Below, one piece after another: positions 38,601 through 53,100 of a stretch of 64,000 nucleotides of DNA. The stretch is from Promerops cafer (Eukaryota > Chordata > Aves > Passeriformes > Nectariniidae). The stretch's first letter is position 1; every line of letters starts with the position of its first letter. The position numbers and the translations under genes are program-made. The stretch spans positions 267,873-331,872 of the forward strand of contig VZSE01008498.1 in the NCBI GenBank assembly GCA_013398275.1. Reading direction: 5' to 3'. Under the pieces are notes generated by a model. That model did not search any database, had not been told where the DNA came from, and worked only from the letters and a program-made list of their open reading frames with translations.

Positions 38601-41600
38601 TAGATTTGTATTCTGGAATACAGAGTCTAAATATAAAATGGAGACAGAATTATGTGGGCTGAGGGCAATACACAAAAATGATCTTTGCAAATACGGGTGT
38701 CTGCCAGGAAAGTGTTTCTTGCCTACAATCATTAGGCAGTGGAGAACTATTTTTAGAGGATTTGCTTGTCATTGCTCTGTACTATATATAAACAGCACTA
38801 AAGTCTATTCCTTACAAAACAAAAAACAAGGGCAAGTTTTGCTCTAGAGATGTGGATTTTTCCCTTGTTCTTTGAAGTGCAGATTACCTCAAATAATTCC
38901 TTTCTTTTCTGTCTTCCATTCCTCTTGAAATTGAACTAGCCTTCATCTCACCTTTCTCACTGAACCACTCGATGGCATGCAGAGAATGCTTTCTTTCTAA
39001 CCTTTCCTCAGCAAAGCACACAATAACAAGCTTTGTCTTTGGAAGCTAGGAAAATGGTGTAGGAATGATGATGTAGGAATGCAGGTCTAGTTCCCTGCTG
39101 TTTAACAGTCAGCTTTAATAAAGCCTTAAATTTGCAATGCATAGATCAGCATCTCTGATTTGACCCTTACAGCTGCTAGAGATTAACTAGTGCCTCTATT
39201 CTGGTGCTTATTCCAGCTATGTCCTGCTCTCATCATTGGGTTCTGCTTAATGGATAACTCTTGCTCTGTAGTTTCTCAGCCTTCCTGATAGTGCAGTGAG
39301 AGGATCTCCTACAAAACTCTAAAATGAGCCTCTCATTACTGTGCAGCCTCAATCCATGGAACAGTGTTCCTCTAGATGCACAGAGCCATTATCAGGCACG
39401 TATAGTGTATAAATTAGGTTTAAGATGAGTGAAATTATTTACTGTTTATCACTTTTATTAGTCAAAAAGGTTTTAGTCATGTGGCTTTTTTTTCCCCTGT
39501 TGTCTGCTGACTGCAAAGGGATTATTGAGGGAGGAAAAAAGCCAAATTAATTAATATCTGGTTCTTTAGGTAAACTGCACTGGCTACTGTCCATGTAGTA
39601 CAATTATTCTCATCTGTCTTCGTGTATCATTATCCACAGAATGCTGCAAATAGGAAAACTCTGCTTTAACTTGAATGGAAGTTTTGTACTTCTTTATGAC
39701 TGTGACACCACAGATGGCTGCAGATCTGCTGCACATTCAGTGGCATCATTGCCTCCACATTTTAATGTTAAGAGAGTTCTAAGTGGGCTTGCAAGCTCCT
39801 AACAAACAGTAGTCGGGATTAACCACTACTGGTTTCTTGGATTGCTAAGTACAATGCTGTGCCATATCATCATGTGACTCTGGGCAGCTCTGGAGGGGCA
39901 CTTGGCACCAGCACGTTGTTGCAGTGAAGGATCTGAGAGTAAAGAAGTATCTGGACTTGAAGTCAAAACTGCTTCTAGCTGGCCAAGATGTAAAGTGTCT
40001 GACTAGTCAGTTGAATTATGGGATCATAAGTTCGTGGATGCCAGCGACATTTGCAAGACGGGAAGCACAGCTAAGTGACTGCACAGTTCTCTCAGCCGTA
40101 ATGGAATCTGATGTGCTGTCCAATGATCTGGAATCAGGCAGATCACTTACAATCTCTCCCTACTGTGCTCCAGTGACTATTAGTACATCTAGAATGAATT
40201 TTAACTGGCATGCAACTAGACTTCCAGGTTTCTGAAAAGACAGTACCAGTTCTTCCCAAGTTTTTAGTAACATAAGACGTGAAGTTTGGAACTTCCAAAA
40301 TAAGGATTGAGACAGTAAAGGCATTTCCATTACCATAGGGAATGTTGACTTATATACATATGTCCTCATTTCTCTTCATATATCAGATATTCAGCCTTAT
40401 GCAGCCTGAAGAAAACATTCAGATAAAGTTACTGTAGGAAGATGTATTGACGGATTTTTTTAGAAGTAATTGTGCCCAGCAGTCCCTGCTAGTCAATAAT
40501 ATACTTAGCTGATGCTCTCAATAGCTGTCTCTGAAAGTTGGTTTGTTACTACTTAATAGCTTTTATTGACACAGACTATGTGAAATTGTATGTGGTTCCA
40601 AAATTGATTTTTTTTTGCATTCAAATTTGGTTACATGCCATTGTCATTTTTTTGAGCAAATTAGGGAACTGTCACGTCTATCAAGAGAAACTGAACTGAG
40701 AACCATGGAATGTGTTTTTCATCATGTAAACACTGTGCAACAATAAATAATAGGAATTCACTATGTACAGTGAATGTAAAGTACTAAAATCAGAAAGTAA
40801 CTTGGTTCATTTTAAGCAAAATGACAGCCTCGGTGTGCATGGACTGCTGAATATTTGATGCAGCAAAGGAAAAAAAATATAAGAGTACTCCATTTTGAAA
40901 TGGAAATGAGTAGCTAGAAAAGTCCTTACAGAACATTTTAACTCAGCTGCTGTCAGGGCCCTCAGTGGGCCCACAGGTTTTAGTTATCTTGACCAATCTG
41001 TAACCATCATTTTCCATGAGCCTTCTCTGAAATGTCTTCTCCATCTCCCAGGCTTTGGCTGCCTCTGTTGGCAGGTGACTGCGGTGTGGCACAGCTGTGT
41101 AATGTTGGACCAGGCTGCTCTGTAAACAGCTAGGTCAGGAGACAGCTGTGAGAAGCCTCAGATGGGACTAGGATGCACATTTCCATCCATGCACACTCCA
41201 CCCGTTGTCTCAGAAGCTGCATTTCAGCTCAGCCCTCGCTGTTATGTGGATGCACCTGTGCTGATCCTGCATCGCTGAGAGGAGTGAGACAAACAACAGG
41301 ACAAAGATCAGCTGCACAGAAAGGCAGTATATTTGTATTTCTAATTGACTTTATTTGTTTAGGCAACCACAGAGCCAGTTTATTTGAGTAAAATTATGCA
41401 GGATTAGGGACTAGGGCCATATGAAGTAACAGTGAGTACATGACTCATTCATGCAAGGAAGGTATGCAAAAAGTGCAAATTATTCCTGATTATGGAACTA
41501 TTTAAGGCTGGAAGTGAAAAACCTTCTTATTCCCTTGTACTATGATTATGCAAGATTAAATTGAAAATAAATCAGGTAGGACAAACAAAATCTGTATCTA

Positions 41601-44010
41601 TAATGTTGTATATAGTATTTAGTAAAAAGCAGCTTGCTAACTATTCATGTAAAATGTAAAAACTACAGCAACTACACCAGCCATTGTTTTGTTAGCCACA
41701 AAATACCTAAGAGATATTGAACTCTATTTTCAATAGCCTTAAGAGATTCTTGGGAGACTTAAGAGGATCACCTTATCCCATGGCTCCACTGGGGCAGTCA
41801 GGCTGGTTACTTGGTTAAATCTCAGGTAACCTTCTCATAATGGGTGTTTTTTTTTATGGCAGGAAAAAAGTTTGTGAGCTTTTGAGCTAACTACCAAGCC
41901 AAGATGGTTGATGAACACCAGGTTGTGGACTATCACTATAAAGCCAAACAGTCTGCAGTAGTTCTACTATGTGAGACTCACAGGGTATCAGGGATCCCAG
42001 GGTAAAAAAACTATAGGCTGCAGGAGTAAGAAAGCCAAATTGCACTTGGTACTTGCACTGGGATAGACATGTCATTTCTTGGCCCCACTGTCTGCATCCT
42101 TTCTATTTGCTCTGTAGAAATCCTAATGCTCTGAATGCTGAATGTTGACTTTGTGCTATTCTAGCTGGTTCACTGTACAGAACTCTGCCACACTGCAGCA
42201 TACAGACCTTGCTGCTCTTGATCTGTACAGGGCATGGATATTGCCCTGTACAAATATACTGCCTTTTCTGCTTTGTAAGTGGCCACCACATACACTATGG
42301 GAGAGACAGCTTGTACCTCAGCTTCTGACCCAAAGACAGCTGGGCAGCTGCTTATTTCCTTTTTAGTATAGTTCATCTTATAGTCGGTCATCCTAAGTGA
42401 TCCTGTAAAGGTTTAAAACTGCGTATTTTTGGACATTGGGTCATTATCTAATTTTGGATCATTGTCATGGGAGTTTCCAGTGAGGTCTTTTCTATAAACC
42501 CCATGTCCCATTCTTTTCCACTCACACAACTTAGCAAAGGATGGAGGGCAGATCTAGCATTGCAGGCTAGTCCCCACTCTGTGATGGAGGCAGGACAGCT
42601 TCCCTGCTGCCTCTGGTCACCTTCAATGAGGTGTAACCTTATTTCTTCCCAGCACTGTGCTGGTTTTTTGCCGTTACCACTTAGTTTTGTGCTGTTCCAT
42701 TGCTGTGCCTCAGAAAACAAAGCAAGCTGTGCAATCCTAATGTACACAAAGCTTCTTTGCATTGAGTGTGACAACCCCAGAAACCCTTGTATCCAGTATG
42801 TGCAGTCTAACAGTACCAGCAGCATCCAAACCCACTTATCAGCACACCAAGCCAGCATGAATGCCCCAAGCGGAACTGATCTGCAGCAGTTTGTTACTCA
42901 AGGGCATAGGAGTTTTATTTATCTTATCTTCAGAGGATAAAAACTCCCATAAGGCTTGCAACTTTCTGCTTTGTTATTCTGTGGTAGATTCCATGCATAT
43001 TGACCTGCTGAGTATCAACACCTAGGACAAATTTAGCATCCGGAGTAACTGTGACTGATTTCAGTGTTGTTGTTTGCTTGGAAATCATACACTTGCCACA
43101 AATTGTAAAAGCCACGGGGTTCTGAAACAGTTTTCAAAGATGGCAGAGAGCCAGCTTTTAGTGGCAGTCTGATAGGGTTTGAGTATGTAAACCAAAGCTT
43201 TTCAGTGTGCTTAACATCATGTGTTTCAAGAAAAAAAATCATCAATGTCCAAGTGTGTCCTAATTTGCAAACACCGAAGTTATTTTTATTTCTATTAAAT
43301 TTTAGTTCCTGTTAACAGTCGGCAGATACAACAAAACACACTAACAGGAAAAAGACTTCTGAATGCTACTTTATAACAAGATCACAACATTAATTAGCAA
43401 TAAATGATTTTCACAGGAGATTAATTTAGTGTGCTATAAGGGAGGAAGCACCTTTGGCACTAGAGGGAGTTGCTGTTTTCTGGTAATAAACCTGTCCCGT
43501 GTAGCTGAAATTCAAACATATGGGGACTTTATTGGTTTACAGAGTTTATATGCAAACTGACAGAGCAAAAGACAAGATAGAGACAAAAGAAGCATTAGAC
43601 CAAATGTTTCTGAACAAGATGTGGTACAAAGTGAAGTTTACAACCAGTATATATGTCACCTTTTATTGTGATTCTTAAAGTTAACGAATGAGTTGAATTA
43701 ATATTCCACTTCGGACTTTATTTCAGTCTCCAACTTTTATGTTTAAGAGAGACTGGGACATCCTTCATTAGCAACATCTAAAAATCTGTAGTTTATGGAT
43801 AGCTTCACAGATTTTAGCAGCCAACTTTGGTCCCTGCTCAACAGAGATATTTCCAAAGGAGCTCTGAATTCCAAATTCCTGAGCAATGCCTTAGCTGGCT
43901 ACTTGGGTGCAGGAGAAGCAACAGAAAAAAAAAAATACTCACAAATGTTTGGAAAAATAATTAAGAACTATGGTGACGTTAACAATTTCATCACTAGTTT
44001 TGATTTTTGT
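35611..44010. other. Intergenic DNA, no gene recognised
   Basis: AT-rich sequence with many short frames on both strands. The longest, 42467-42940 plus and 42448-42858 minus, overlap each other and show no recognisable family motif. One AT hairpin occurs at 35641-35670. Confidence 0.55.
35641..35670. repeat. AT-rich inverted repeat
   Basis: Arms CATTAAAAT and ATTTTAATG, perfect 9-bp complements around a 12-base spacer. No further context gives it a role. Confidence 0.6.
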
Positions 44011-44179
44011 AGAATCATAGAATCATTTAGGTTGGAAAAGGCCTCTAAGATCACTGAGTCCAACCACTAACTCAGTACTGCCAAGACCATCACTAAACCA
44101 TGTCCCTAAGCACCACATCTATATGCCTTTTATGTAACTCCAGGGAAGGTGACTCAGCCACTCACCTGGGCAGCCTGCT
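44011..44179 (-). repeat. CR1 LINE, 3'-end fragment
   Basis: The plus strand begins AGAATCATAGAATCATTTAG and continues GTTGGAAAAGGCCTCTAAGA and TGAGTCCAACC, the reversed CR1 tail. It then runs through a diverged body to CACCTGGGCAGCCTGC. It explains the end of the 91-codon frame at 43795-44070. Confidence 0.92.
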
Positions 44180-47100
44180 TTTTAATTTTTGATAGAAAAA
44201 CTTAGTTGTTTGCAATGTTTATGTACAGAAATGTGATTTTCATAATTAAAATAATGTTCTAGAACTCGAAGTATTCATCTTCAAAGCTCATGCAACCTAT
44301 TTGTTGTAGATAGGGTTGTGCTTAAAGGATGGGCTTATAAGATGCAATCATGTTGATTAATAAATAGGGTGAGGAAGGGCTGAGTTTTGGCACTACTGAT
44401 AGGAAATAAACCCAGTAAATATCAGTAGACAGATATCAATAGATAACACCAGATATCAGTAAATATCACTGGATGTCTGCAGTAGAAGATAAGGGATAAA
44501 CCCACTTTCATTTACATAAATCCACTTTGCGAATCAATAGCATGCCACAAAGTAATGTCTCAAAAGAATATAGCTATGATTTTATGTAGAGGAGAGGCTT
44601 TGTCACTTTTTGATAGCTTAATTTGTATCCATTAGTTTAAAAAGGAAAATTCTTTTCAATTATTAGTGCAAAGTGATTATCCTCTCTATAGTTATCTTCA
44701 TCTCTGCAAACTTGTCTCCTCTGCTTTGATATTCTAGTTTATACCTAATACATAAGAACGGATAACAAGTTGGTGTAGAAAACATTTGTATTGAAAAATA
44801 AACTAACTCAGGAGATAATGAAACCTCTTGTTATTTGTATTTATTTTCTTAACTGCTATATAACTTGCTGCATCTTTCAGAAGAAATGTTATCAGTTTTC
44901 TTGGACATTCAGATCCTCATATTTGCTGCTAGTAGAGGTGATGCATTGTCATTTTTTTGTCTGCGCACCCATAAACTCCATGGCATGACTAATTAATCTG
45001 CTGTAATAACAGTGAACTTAGTAGTTTATGGCTTAGCTTTCAAGTTTGCAAGAGTATTTGAATGTTTTAAACTGTTTAGTGTGTTGGCCTTGAGGGCAGT
45101 AAAATGTGCACAACACACACAAGCTTTGACCATTCAACATTTATCATCAGTAACACAATTAGAAGTCTTCTGAAGTGTGTTAGCTGTCCAAATTATAATG
45201 TAATGGGAAGCTGGCTTTCTAGTCATTAATTACCACATTAACTGGGCACTTTCTTGCGCCTTTAAACCTTGGAAATTGAATTAGAATATTGGATTAAAGA
45301 AAAATATGATTTAGCCTTTACTCACAGGGAAGAGTGAAATATTTAAACTTTGTAGGATAGGCTATTAAAGATGTATACAGGCAATCTTGAGAACGCATTC
45401 AGTGAAGAAAAATCCTGGGCATCAGCCACATTCCCTGAGTGTTCTTCCCTTTTGAGGAAGTGGAACATTTCTTTTTTAAATATTTGCTAAATTCTTTGGA
45501 ATCCATGCCTAAGTGGAATATTTTTTTCTATGATGCTGAAATGTTTTTGCTCTTTCGGTTCTTCTGTTTGCTCTGTGGCTCCCAAAATAATGCATTCAGA
45601 TTCTCTTCTCATGCTATGGTAGGTCAAGGGGAACTTTTCTGGAGGCATGAAATCTGAAGTTCTTGAACCTTTCCAGCTCTTTTCAATACCCTGTGAGAAC
45701 TTTTATACTTATCCAGGAAGATGTCTTCATAATAATCTGAATTATTTTGCTTTCCCTTTTGCATCTGAGCATGGCTTCCTTAGTAAGACCAAGGATATGA
45801 ATTACTTTAAATACAAAAGTTGGGACTTTTCTTTCCTTTGGCGCTGTTATAATTCATAGAAATATAACCTGATTAATGTATTATGTCTGTGGGGAAAGCT
45901 AACCACTGTGAAGTCTAGGTCCTATTGCTTAACTTCTATGATTAGTGGCTTTTTATTAGAAACTCTGCAGTTCTGCCAACACATTCATTTTAAGCCGGAC
46001 ACTGGTGCACAAAGCAATACATTTCCCATTTGCTTTCTAGCTGGCAGTACATTCATCTCCTGGTAGAACTCCTGTGAGGAATTAATTAGATTTAATGAGG
46101 CCCTCATTGTCTCCTTTTTGATGTTATGCACTCTGCTGGTACACCCTTGCAAAATGACAAAATGTATTAGATGTTTTGCTTCTTCCTACATGCATTTTGT
46201 GACATGTTTTCCTAGATTGTGCTGGCTATCAGAGAATGTAAGGCTTCATGAGGTATTTTGCTTGACTTTGATTTTGAGCTTTGTAAGCATATTCCTTAGT
46301 ACCCTGCAGAGTTGAGCTTCATACCCGAGTCATCCTTTTTACTGACATTTTGAATTTTTAGTCATGTCTGCTGACTTAGATTGCCATCCATCTGCTAGAA
46401 GCCTTGCTCTGGACTGAGTAGATCTTGAACTAGGTCTAAATAATGTACCCGGATTTAATTCTAAATCTGCCAATCTTTTAAGCCCTTTCTGAAGCTTTTT
46501 AGTTACACCCTGCATTTCAATATTCTTTTCCTTCATGAGAAAACAAATTTGATTCTCCCATTTTCATTCAGCCACAGATAATCTAATGTACCTTGTACCA
46601 TAGATAAAACTACAATTTTACTTCTTACATTTCTGTGCTGCAGTTTTACTGCCTCCTTTGATCTGTATTAACAAGAGATGCCTAAATGTACCATGTATTT
46701 CAGCACCAGCCACCGTAAAAAGGTGACCTTCTCAATGTCATTTATACTTTCAGTGATACCAATTGCTTTTGTGTAAACTGTAAAACAGTGTTTGAACTTC
46801 CTGCCATTGTCTGCTGGATTTCTGGAGAGTAAGAGCTGTGATTAAACCTTTAAAATATGTATTTTGATTTTATTTCGGATGCTGTGTGACATTAGGTAGA
46901 CTCTGGGAAACAGGATGCATAGCAGAGATCAACTACATTAAGTACTTTCATTCTAGTTGGGTTTGAATTTCTTTATCTTCTACATTATGTAGCACAATTT
47001 TTTTCAGAGGCCCAGCTCTTCCCAAAGGGTGCCACTAACAGTACAGGGAATGCACAAGAAGTTCAGTGACCAGTGAAACAGGAAGCTGTGTGCTTCCTGG

Positions 47101-50100
47101 TCAGTCCTTCCATGAGTGTATTCCTGGATAGCTAAGGGCAGAGAAAAATAGAACTTTATTCTATTTATTTCTAGGGAGAAACATTAATTGCTTTGTGTTA
47201 CAGATTGTAAGTGAAAAATGTACTGCCTTGGTTCTATGTTACAAATGGAGATTCATCCCTTTTCTGTAAACTCACACTGCTTATTCTATTACCCCAGTCT
47301 TGGAAGCAAACTACTCTTGGCCAAATAAGAGGTTGGTAACCTTTGACTTGAATTAAAGTGGAGAATTTTCCTGAGAAAGAGGCTGATACAAGAGTCTTCT
47401 TCTACCTTTCCTTCACTTTTATTTTTTTCTTTTATCAAGACTCAAGCCTGAAGGACACATTCTGCATTTAATCAACTTCATAGAGTTATGCTTGTTGTAT
47501 ATTAGGGGCAGGTTAGGAAAAAACAAAGTGAAAAGAAATTATGTCAGATTTTTTCCTATATTTATTAATTAATAAGGCCTTAGTACCTCCGAATACACAA
47601 ACACTCTTCCTATCCTCTGTGAAGAAAATTTAATTGAGCACAAGGAATGTGTCAGAATTGTTATGCATAAAATTTGTGTTTGTGCAAAAATAGGACAGGT
47701 ATTTTCCTTCAAAACTACTAAACTAAAGAGAAATAATCTTAAACCTGAGCATCAGCTCATCAGTTTACTTTCATGCAGAGAATACTCTTTTTTTCCCTTA
47801 AAACTTTCTCTTTCTTATGTGATGGCTTGGGTTGGCTTGCTTACATATGTTTCCCTTTGTAATATTTTCCTAAGATTCAAATTACCCTGAAACACTTGCC
47901 TGTGGGTGATGGCCTCTGACTTATTTCTGATGCACCGCATCATCAAACAACATCAGTTTTCCTTCTGAAACTCTATGAAAGTGAGAAAATGCTGTGGTTA
48001 TGTCAGGAGACTTGTCTTCTCTTTCTCCCTGGGTTCTAAACTTCCTGGCAGTTAACTGCCAGGATTTTGACACGTTTGGTTTGTGTGTAGCCTCTGAAGA
48101 CTTCATCTAACTTAGCCTTTTTTGGCAAACTCCCCATTACACTCTTAGGCTGACACTGGAGCAGCTCCATCTCCACTGGGATTTTTAAAGTAGACCAGCC
48201 GCTTTTGTTGCTATCAGAAGTGTTGTCTAAACTTGGTTAGAACAGAACTTGCTGGCAAAAATAAGGTGATAGCAACTGCCAAAGACCTTGCTGGTGTTCT
48301 GAATGTGGTGTGGCAGACCTCAGTGTTGTTAGCAAAAATATATGAGTATCTAAACCTCTTTCCAACTGACTGATTCTTGTCTTTGTTTCTGCCCATAAAC
48401 CCCATTTTTCTCAGTCAGAAATACAATTCTGTGCCCTTCTCTACTAAAAGCAGTACCAATTTTATTTCTGACATGAAGGAATCTGGGAGCAGATTAAACT
48501 AGTATGGGCTGTGCTTTCCCATAATAAGACCCTATTCTAGCTTATGAAGCACATGCTGTGTATGAGCTTATTTATAGCTTTTAGATGATGATTTTGTTCA
48601 AGGAGTTTTCTAAAAAAAAAGAAAAAAAAGGCAGTGCATGATCTTTTGAAGACCTTTCCTGTTCCATTTGATATTTATACTAAAACCTCAGATCCTTTCT
48701 ACTTGTTTTTCATTAAGCGTTTTGAATTGAAAAGTCTATGGAAAACATATTTAGACAGGGAAAGTTTTTATTGAGACCGTTATAAGCTTTGTTATATTGT
48801 TTGTTTAAATTTTCATTTCTCATGACAGTTTCAAATATTTGTGAGATGATTTTAGAGATCCAATGCCTGTCTTCTCAGTCAGGGGTTGACCTTTCCTGAT
48901 CAGGGTTTCAAGGTCCTCCAGAATTGTTTCCTATTTTCCTCCAATAGCATAGTAAGATTAAATATTTGTCCTTCATTTCATACAAATGGGATGTCAGAAA
49001 AATAAAACGAATTTCTCTAGCCTCCCATGTAGCTTATAAAGTAGGAAGAAAATTGTCTGTGTGTGCAAACGCTTAGATTCTTCCTCTCATTGTCATTTCA
49101 GGTTGCTAGCATCTAGAATCTGTTTTATCAGCTTTCATAGCCTTAATGCTACCTCATTTTCTGAAAGCATAGCCCTATTTTTAGGCAGTAACACAGTATA
49201 GTAGGGAGAAGTTTATGACTGATTGAAGCTGGCAGGGCTCAGAGTTTAGAATGTCTGGATTTCTGGAACTGCAGCTAAGGAGTGCCAGTTCCAGGCATCC
49301 TCTATGGAAAAGGCCAAGTTCAGGAAAAGTTAAACTGAAAAATGGCTGCTTCCTGAACTTACACTATGCTTATTCTAAAAATTTAGCATTTGTTTCTACC
49401 TTTGAAATCATGGCAAATATTCTTATATCAAGCCATGTATGAATGCACATTCTATTTTGCAGAATAGCCTCTCAAAAGTCAAAGATCAAATCTGACAGCT
49501 GAGTTTTAGAAACCAGAGGGACAGAATCATAATTCAGCTCTTTGCATATTTGAGGTTATCTCCACTGGATACTTTTGTCAAGGCTGAGTATGATATGAGA
49601 GAGTAAGCATTACAAGCAAATGCACCAGAGAAGGGGGAGAAAAAAAAAATGCCTGTCTTTTTCTGTCCAGTAACCAGAAGAGGATTGGATAAATGATCTT
49701 GTCAGGCTTTTATAAATCCCAGTTTATACTATTCTTCAGAATCAGGGAAGATAACAGCGTGTGCTGTGGGATCCTGTTGAACATAATGTTGCCAATCTCT
49801 TACATCAGCTTTAAACCAACAGACCACATTTGCATGAGGTGGGCAATATGCAGCACATCCCTTTTATGTCTTGTTTTGTTTGGGTTTTTTTTAAGCTAAT
49901 CTTAGTTATTGGAATATGTAAGAAAATTTTTGTTCATGTGTTTTTCACAAGCTATTATAATTTGTCTGTTATCAGCCAAACTTAAAATAACTCAGTGGTG
50001 AAGCCTGGCAAAAAAAGATGTCATTCTTAGCTTGGGATAATTACACACCTCACATATTCTAGAGTTAATTAAAGTATGACCCCCCAAAACTATAAACCCC

Positions 50101-53100
50101 CAAACTGTAACAAAACCCCAAGCTTTACTGCCTTTTACTCCCTTTTGCGTGCTTATTGACTGGTTTTTATTGGTAAGAGCTAAAATTTAGAACTGAGTGG
50201 TAAAATATATTTCAGTAGTTTATTGAATTTAGAAGAGATTTATTTTGATAGTAAAAAGCAGTTAAAATATAGGTGTCATGACTTGCTCTAAAGGTCTTGC
50301 ATTTTTGTGTATTTACAGTACTCATAAAGAACTATGAAATCTGTATAGTCTGCACAGTTTCCAAAACATTGTCATGAAAAATGGAGTGAACATTATGCAT
50401 GTTTTAATATGAGGTTCTCCAGCTTCAGGAAGTGTTTCAAACAGACTCTGTCATTTGTCATGTCTATATATTTTAATCCCACATCTTGAAATATGTACGA
50501 GTGTTCTTAATGCAGATTTGTAGGTAAAAAGGAGGCAGTCATGTTGCATTAGAAAATTGTATTTGTTTTAATTATGTTTCTGTAGATGAATCTGCTTGCA
50601 GAATGGAGACTGAAATTAGGAATCAAAAGTAGTTTCTGCATAAGTCGTTGTTGGATAATTTTATTGATTGAAATTTTCCTCCTTTTCTCAGTAACTAAAA
50701 TCTTAAATGTTTGTGTTTTGGTTTTGATTTCTAGTGCATAGTTCTTTCCTTTTTTTTTTTTTTTTTAACTTTCATCCTATTGTGTGGTGGATTCTAACAT
50801 TAACTAAAGAGTATTTTAAAAAATGATGTGAGTAAAATAGGGCTCTGCTGTAGGTGAGTAACAGGCTTAGAGACCAGTCCAATTTGAATGAGACTTGTTT
50901 TTAATCTGTAAGATACTGCTTGCTGATATCAAACAACTGCACAAATTGCTGTTGGGGGAGTGTGAAACCAGAGCCCAGGTGGCATAAATTAGCATTATTT
51001 TATCAATAAATACATGCTCTTCAGTATGAATGCTCTATAGCAGTACTTTTGGATGTGCAAATGGTTTTGCAGTTTAGGCATAAGATTACAGGTGCATAGA
51101 TGTCTCATTTAGAAAGCTGGGTGTTATTACACTGATATATGGCCTTATGCCTTATGAATAATAAATTTGAAATATGACATATTCCACTGTAACCATTCAG
51201 CTCTCAAAAAGGTGGGATAAAAGAGAGCTTTAGCACTGGTTTGAGATATGAGAGCAACACTGAGTAACCTCAGTTTGGTCTTGGATCTGAATTTGACCTT
51301 TAGTGGGCTAGTATACCTTTCAAATCCCTAAATGCTTAACCACAGAGCTAGAAAAATGGGCAGTAAAAATGCCTGCAGACTGTTAAGATTTGGTATATCG
51401 ACATTTATCTGTAATTCCACATCAAACCAAAAGGGTTTCTGTTATCCAGCTGGTTATGCTGGATAATCACAGTGTCTTCTTCTGGCCTCAGTGTATGAAT
51501 GAATTTATTTTGAAGAACTGTGTTTGTGACTGCCTATAAAAACTGTTCAAAGATGAGCTGGCACAGAATAAAGCTGTTCTCACTAGCTGAAATACACAGT
51601 ATATAGTGTAAGTGATACTTGTGCTCACTTAGCTTTTTATGCTCACTTGGTTTCTTTATATACTGGATTCCTATTTGATTCCCACTGCAGTTCAAAGAGT
51701 TGATTCTAGCCATGCAGGAAATGCCTTTCTTCATGGTTGTCATGCACATCACTTCCTCATGTACATTTAATGACATCCAATGCAAATATATACATAACGT
51801 GCGTAATACAAACTAGTATTTTCTCCAGCTAACCACCCCAAAGTTTGTATTCCAGAGGATCAGCCCTTTTGATCAAGTTTTGTTTCAACTGGTCTAACCT
51901 GCAAATTACAGAGCAGTGCACTGTAGCTGAGTAAACAAGCTGTGAGAGTCTAGCTGTGACAGCAGAAGCCTCAGCCCACATGCAATGCCCTGTGGTTGAG
52001 TATATCAACCTGCAGGCAAGTGCCTGTCTCCTAGGCTCAATTGTTCCTGGCAGTAGTTTTGGTGCTCTTTGCCATATGCCATGTCTCTCTTGGCTGTTCC
52101 CCTGTCACCAGCTTTGAGTTAAGTGAGGTTTATATGGGTGGTTATGCTGGTGGATTAGAAGTTGCTGACAACAGGATGAAGTGTGGCAAAGCAGCATGTT
52201 TGGCATACATTGCAGGCTTACATGCACCATGGAGGGAGGATAAGATGGATACTGGCTCAGCAAAGCTAATGCTAAAGTTGGCAGACTGGAGTTAGTGGCT
52301 GTTTCTCTGTGTTCTCAAAATCATCAGGTCAGAAGCCTACTATGCATGGATGATGTGCTGGTTAATTCTAAGTAAAACAATTATACAAGAGAGAATATTA
52401 CAATTCTTGTACTGTGTTATTTAAAAGGCCAGATTAGAGTCACTGCTTCTTTTAAACCTTCAAGCCCAGGAACCTATGACACTGAATCTAAGGAAGCACT
52501 GGAGGACATGCTGCTGCGTGCTGTTCCACCTGCTGCATTCACTCTCTTCCAGTTGCTGTGGACAATTGAAGCCTTAGTGACAGTAGGCTTGGTGCAGGTG
52601 TTACCATGGCATGAGGTGAACTTTAGGGATAATGTCCCAGTCATTCTGGTCCTGACATCTATAGACAGTGGGGAAAGAAGTGCACAGTGTTTTGGCCCAA
52701 AGTATTGCCTACAGTTTAGTGACAGATGGACTTAGTCTCCAAAGCTCATGTGAAATGAAGCAGTGTCTCAGAAGGACTTTGTAGGGCAAGGAGGAAGAGA
52801 TGGTAAAGCTGAGAAAGCCTTGGGGCATTTCCATGGAATATGTTCAATACTTGAATGTAGGCTGGGCAGAAATAGTTTCTGTAGAGCATATAGCTAAATT
52901 CCTCCATACAAATATGATAGTGAGAAGTTGTGTGGAAATCTGGTGGTGGAAGGAGATAAAAAGAAATTGGAAAGTAATTTGAGAAAACTGTTTACTAAGA
53001 GAGTGTTAAAAAGGTAGAGAAACCCAAACCAAAGTGTCCAGGAAATGTAAGTTAGCAAATGGATTATGAGCTGACCTTGATCTAGAAGCTAAAACTGTAT

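Noticed and set aside
42448..42940. Overlapping 157-codon (plus) and 136-codon (minus) frames in the intergenic region
   Set aside because: No known motif, no flanking splice signals that pair with other exons, and low-complexity composition. The two frames shadow each other. Transcript or conservation data would be needed to revive either.
43795..44070. 91-codon frame in the intergenic region
   Set aside because: Its last part is a CR1 tail read in the antisense direction. The first part has no homology that I recognise.
52041..52295. 84-codon frame starting with a hydrophobic, signal-peptide-like segment
   Set aside because: It begins at a TTG rather than an ATG, has no family motif and no splice partner. 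The hydrophobic start is typical of T-rich DNA read by chance.
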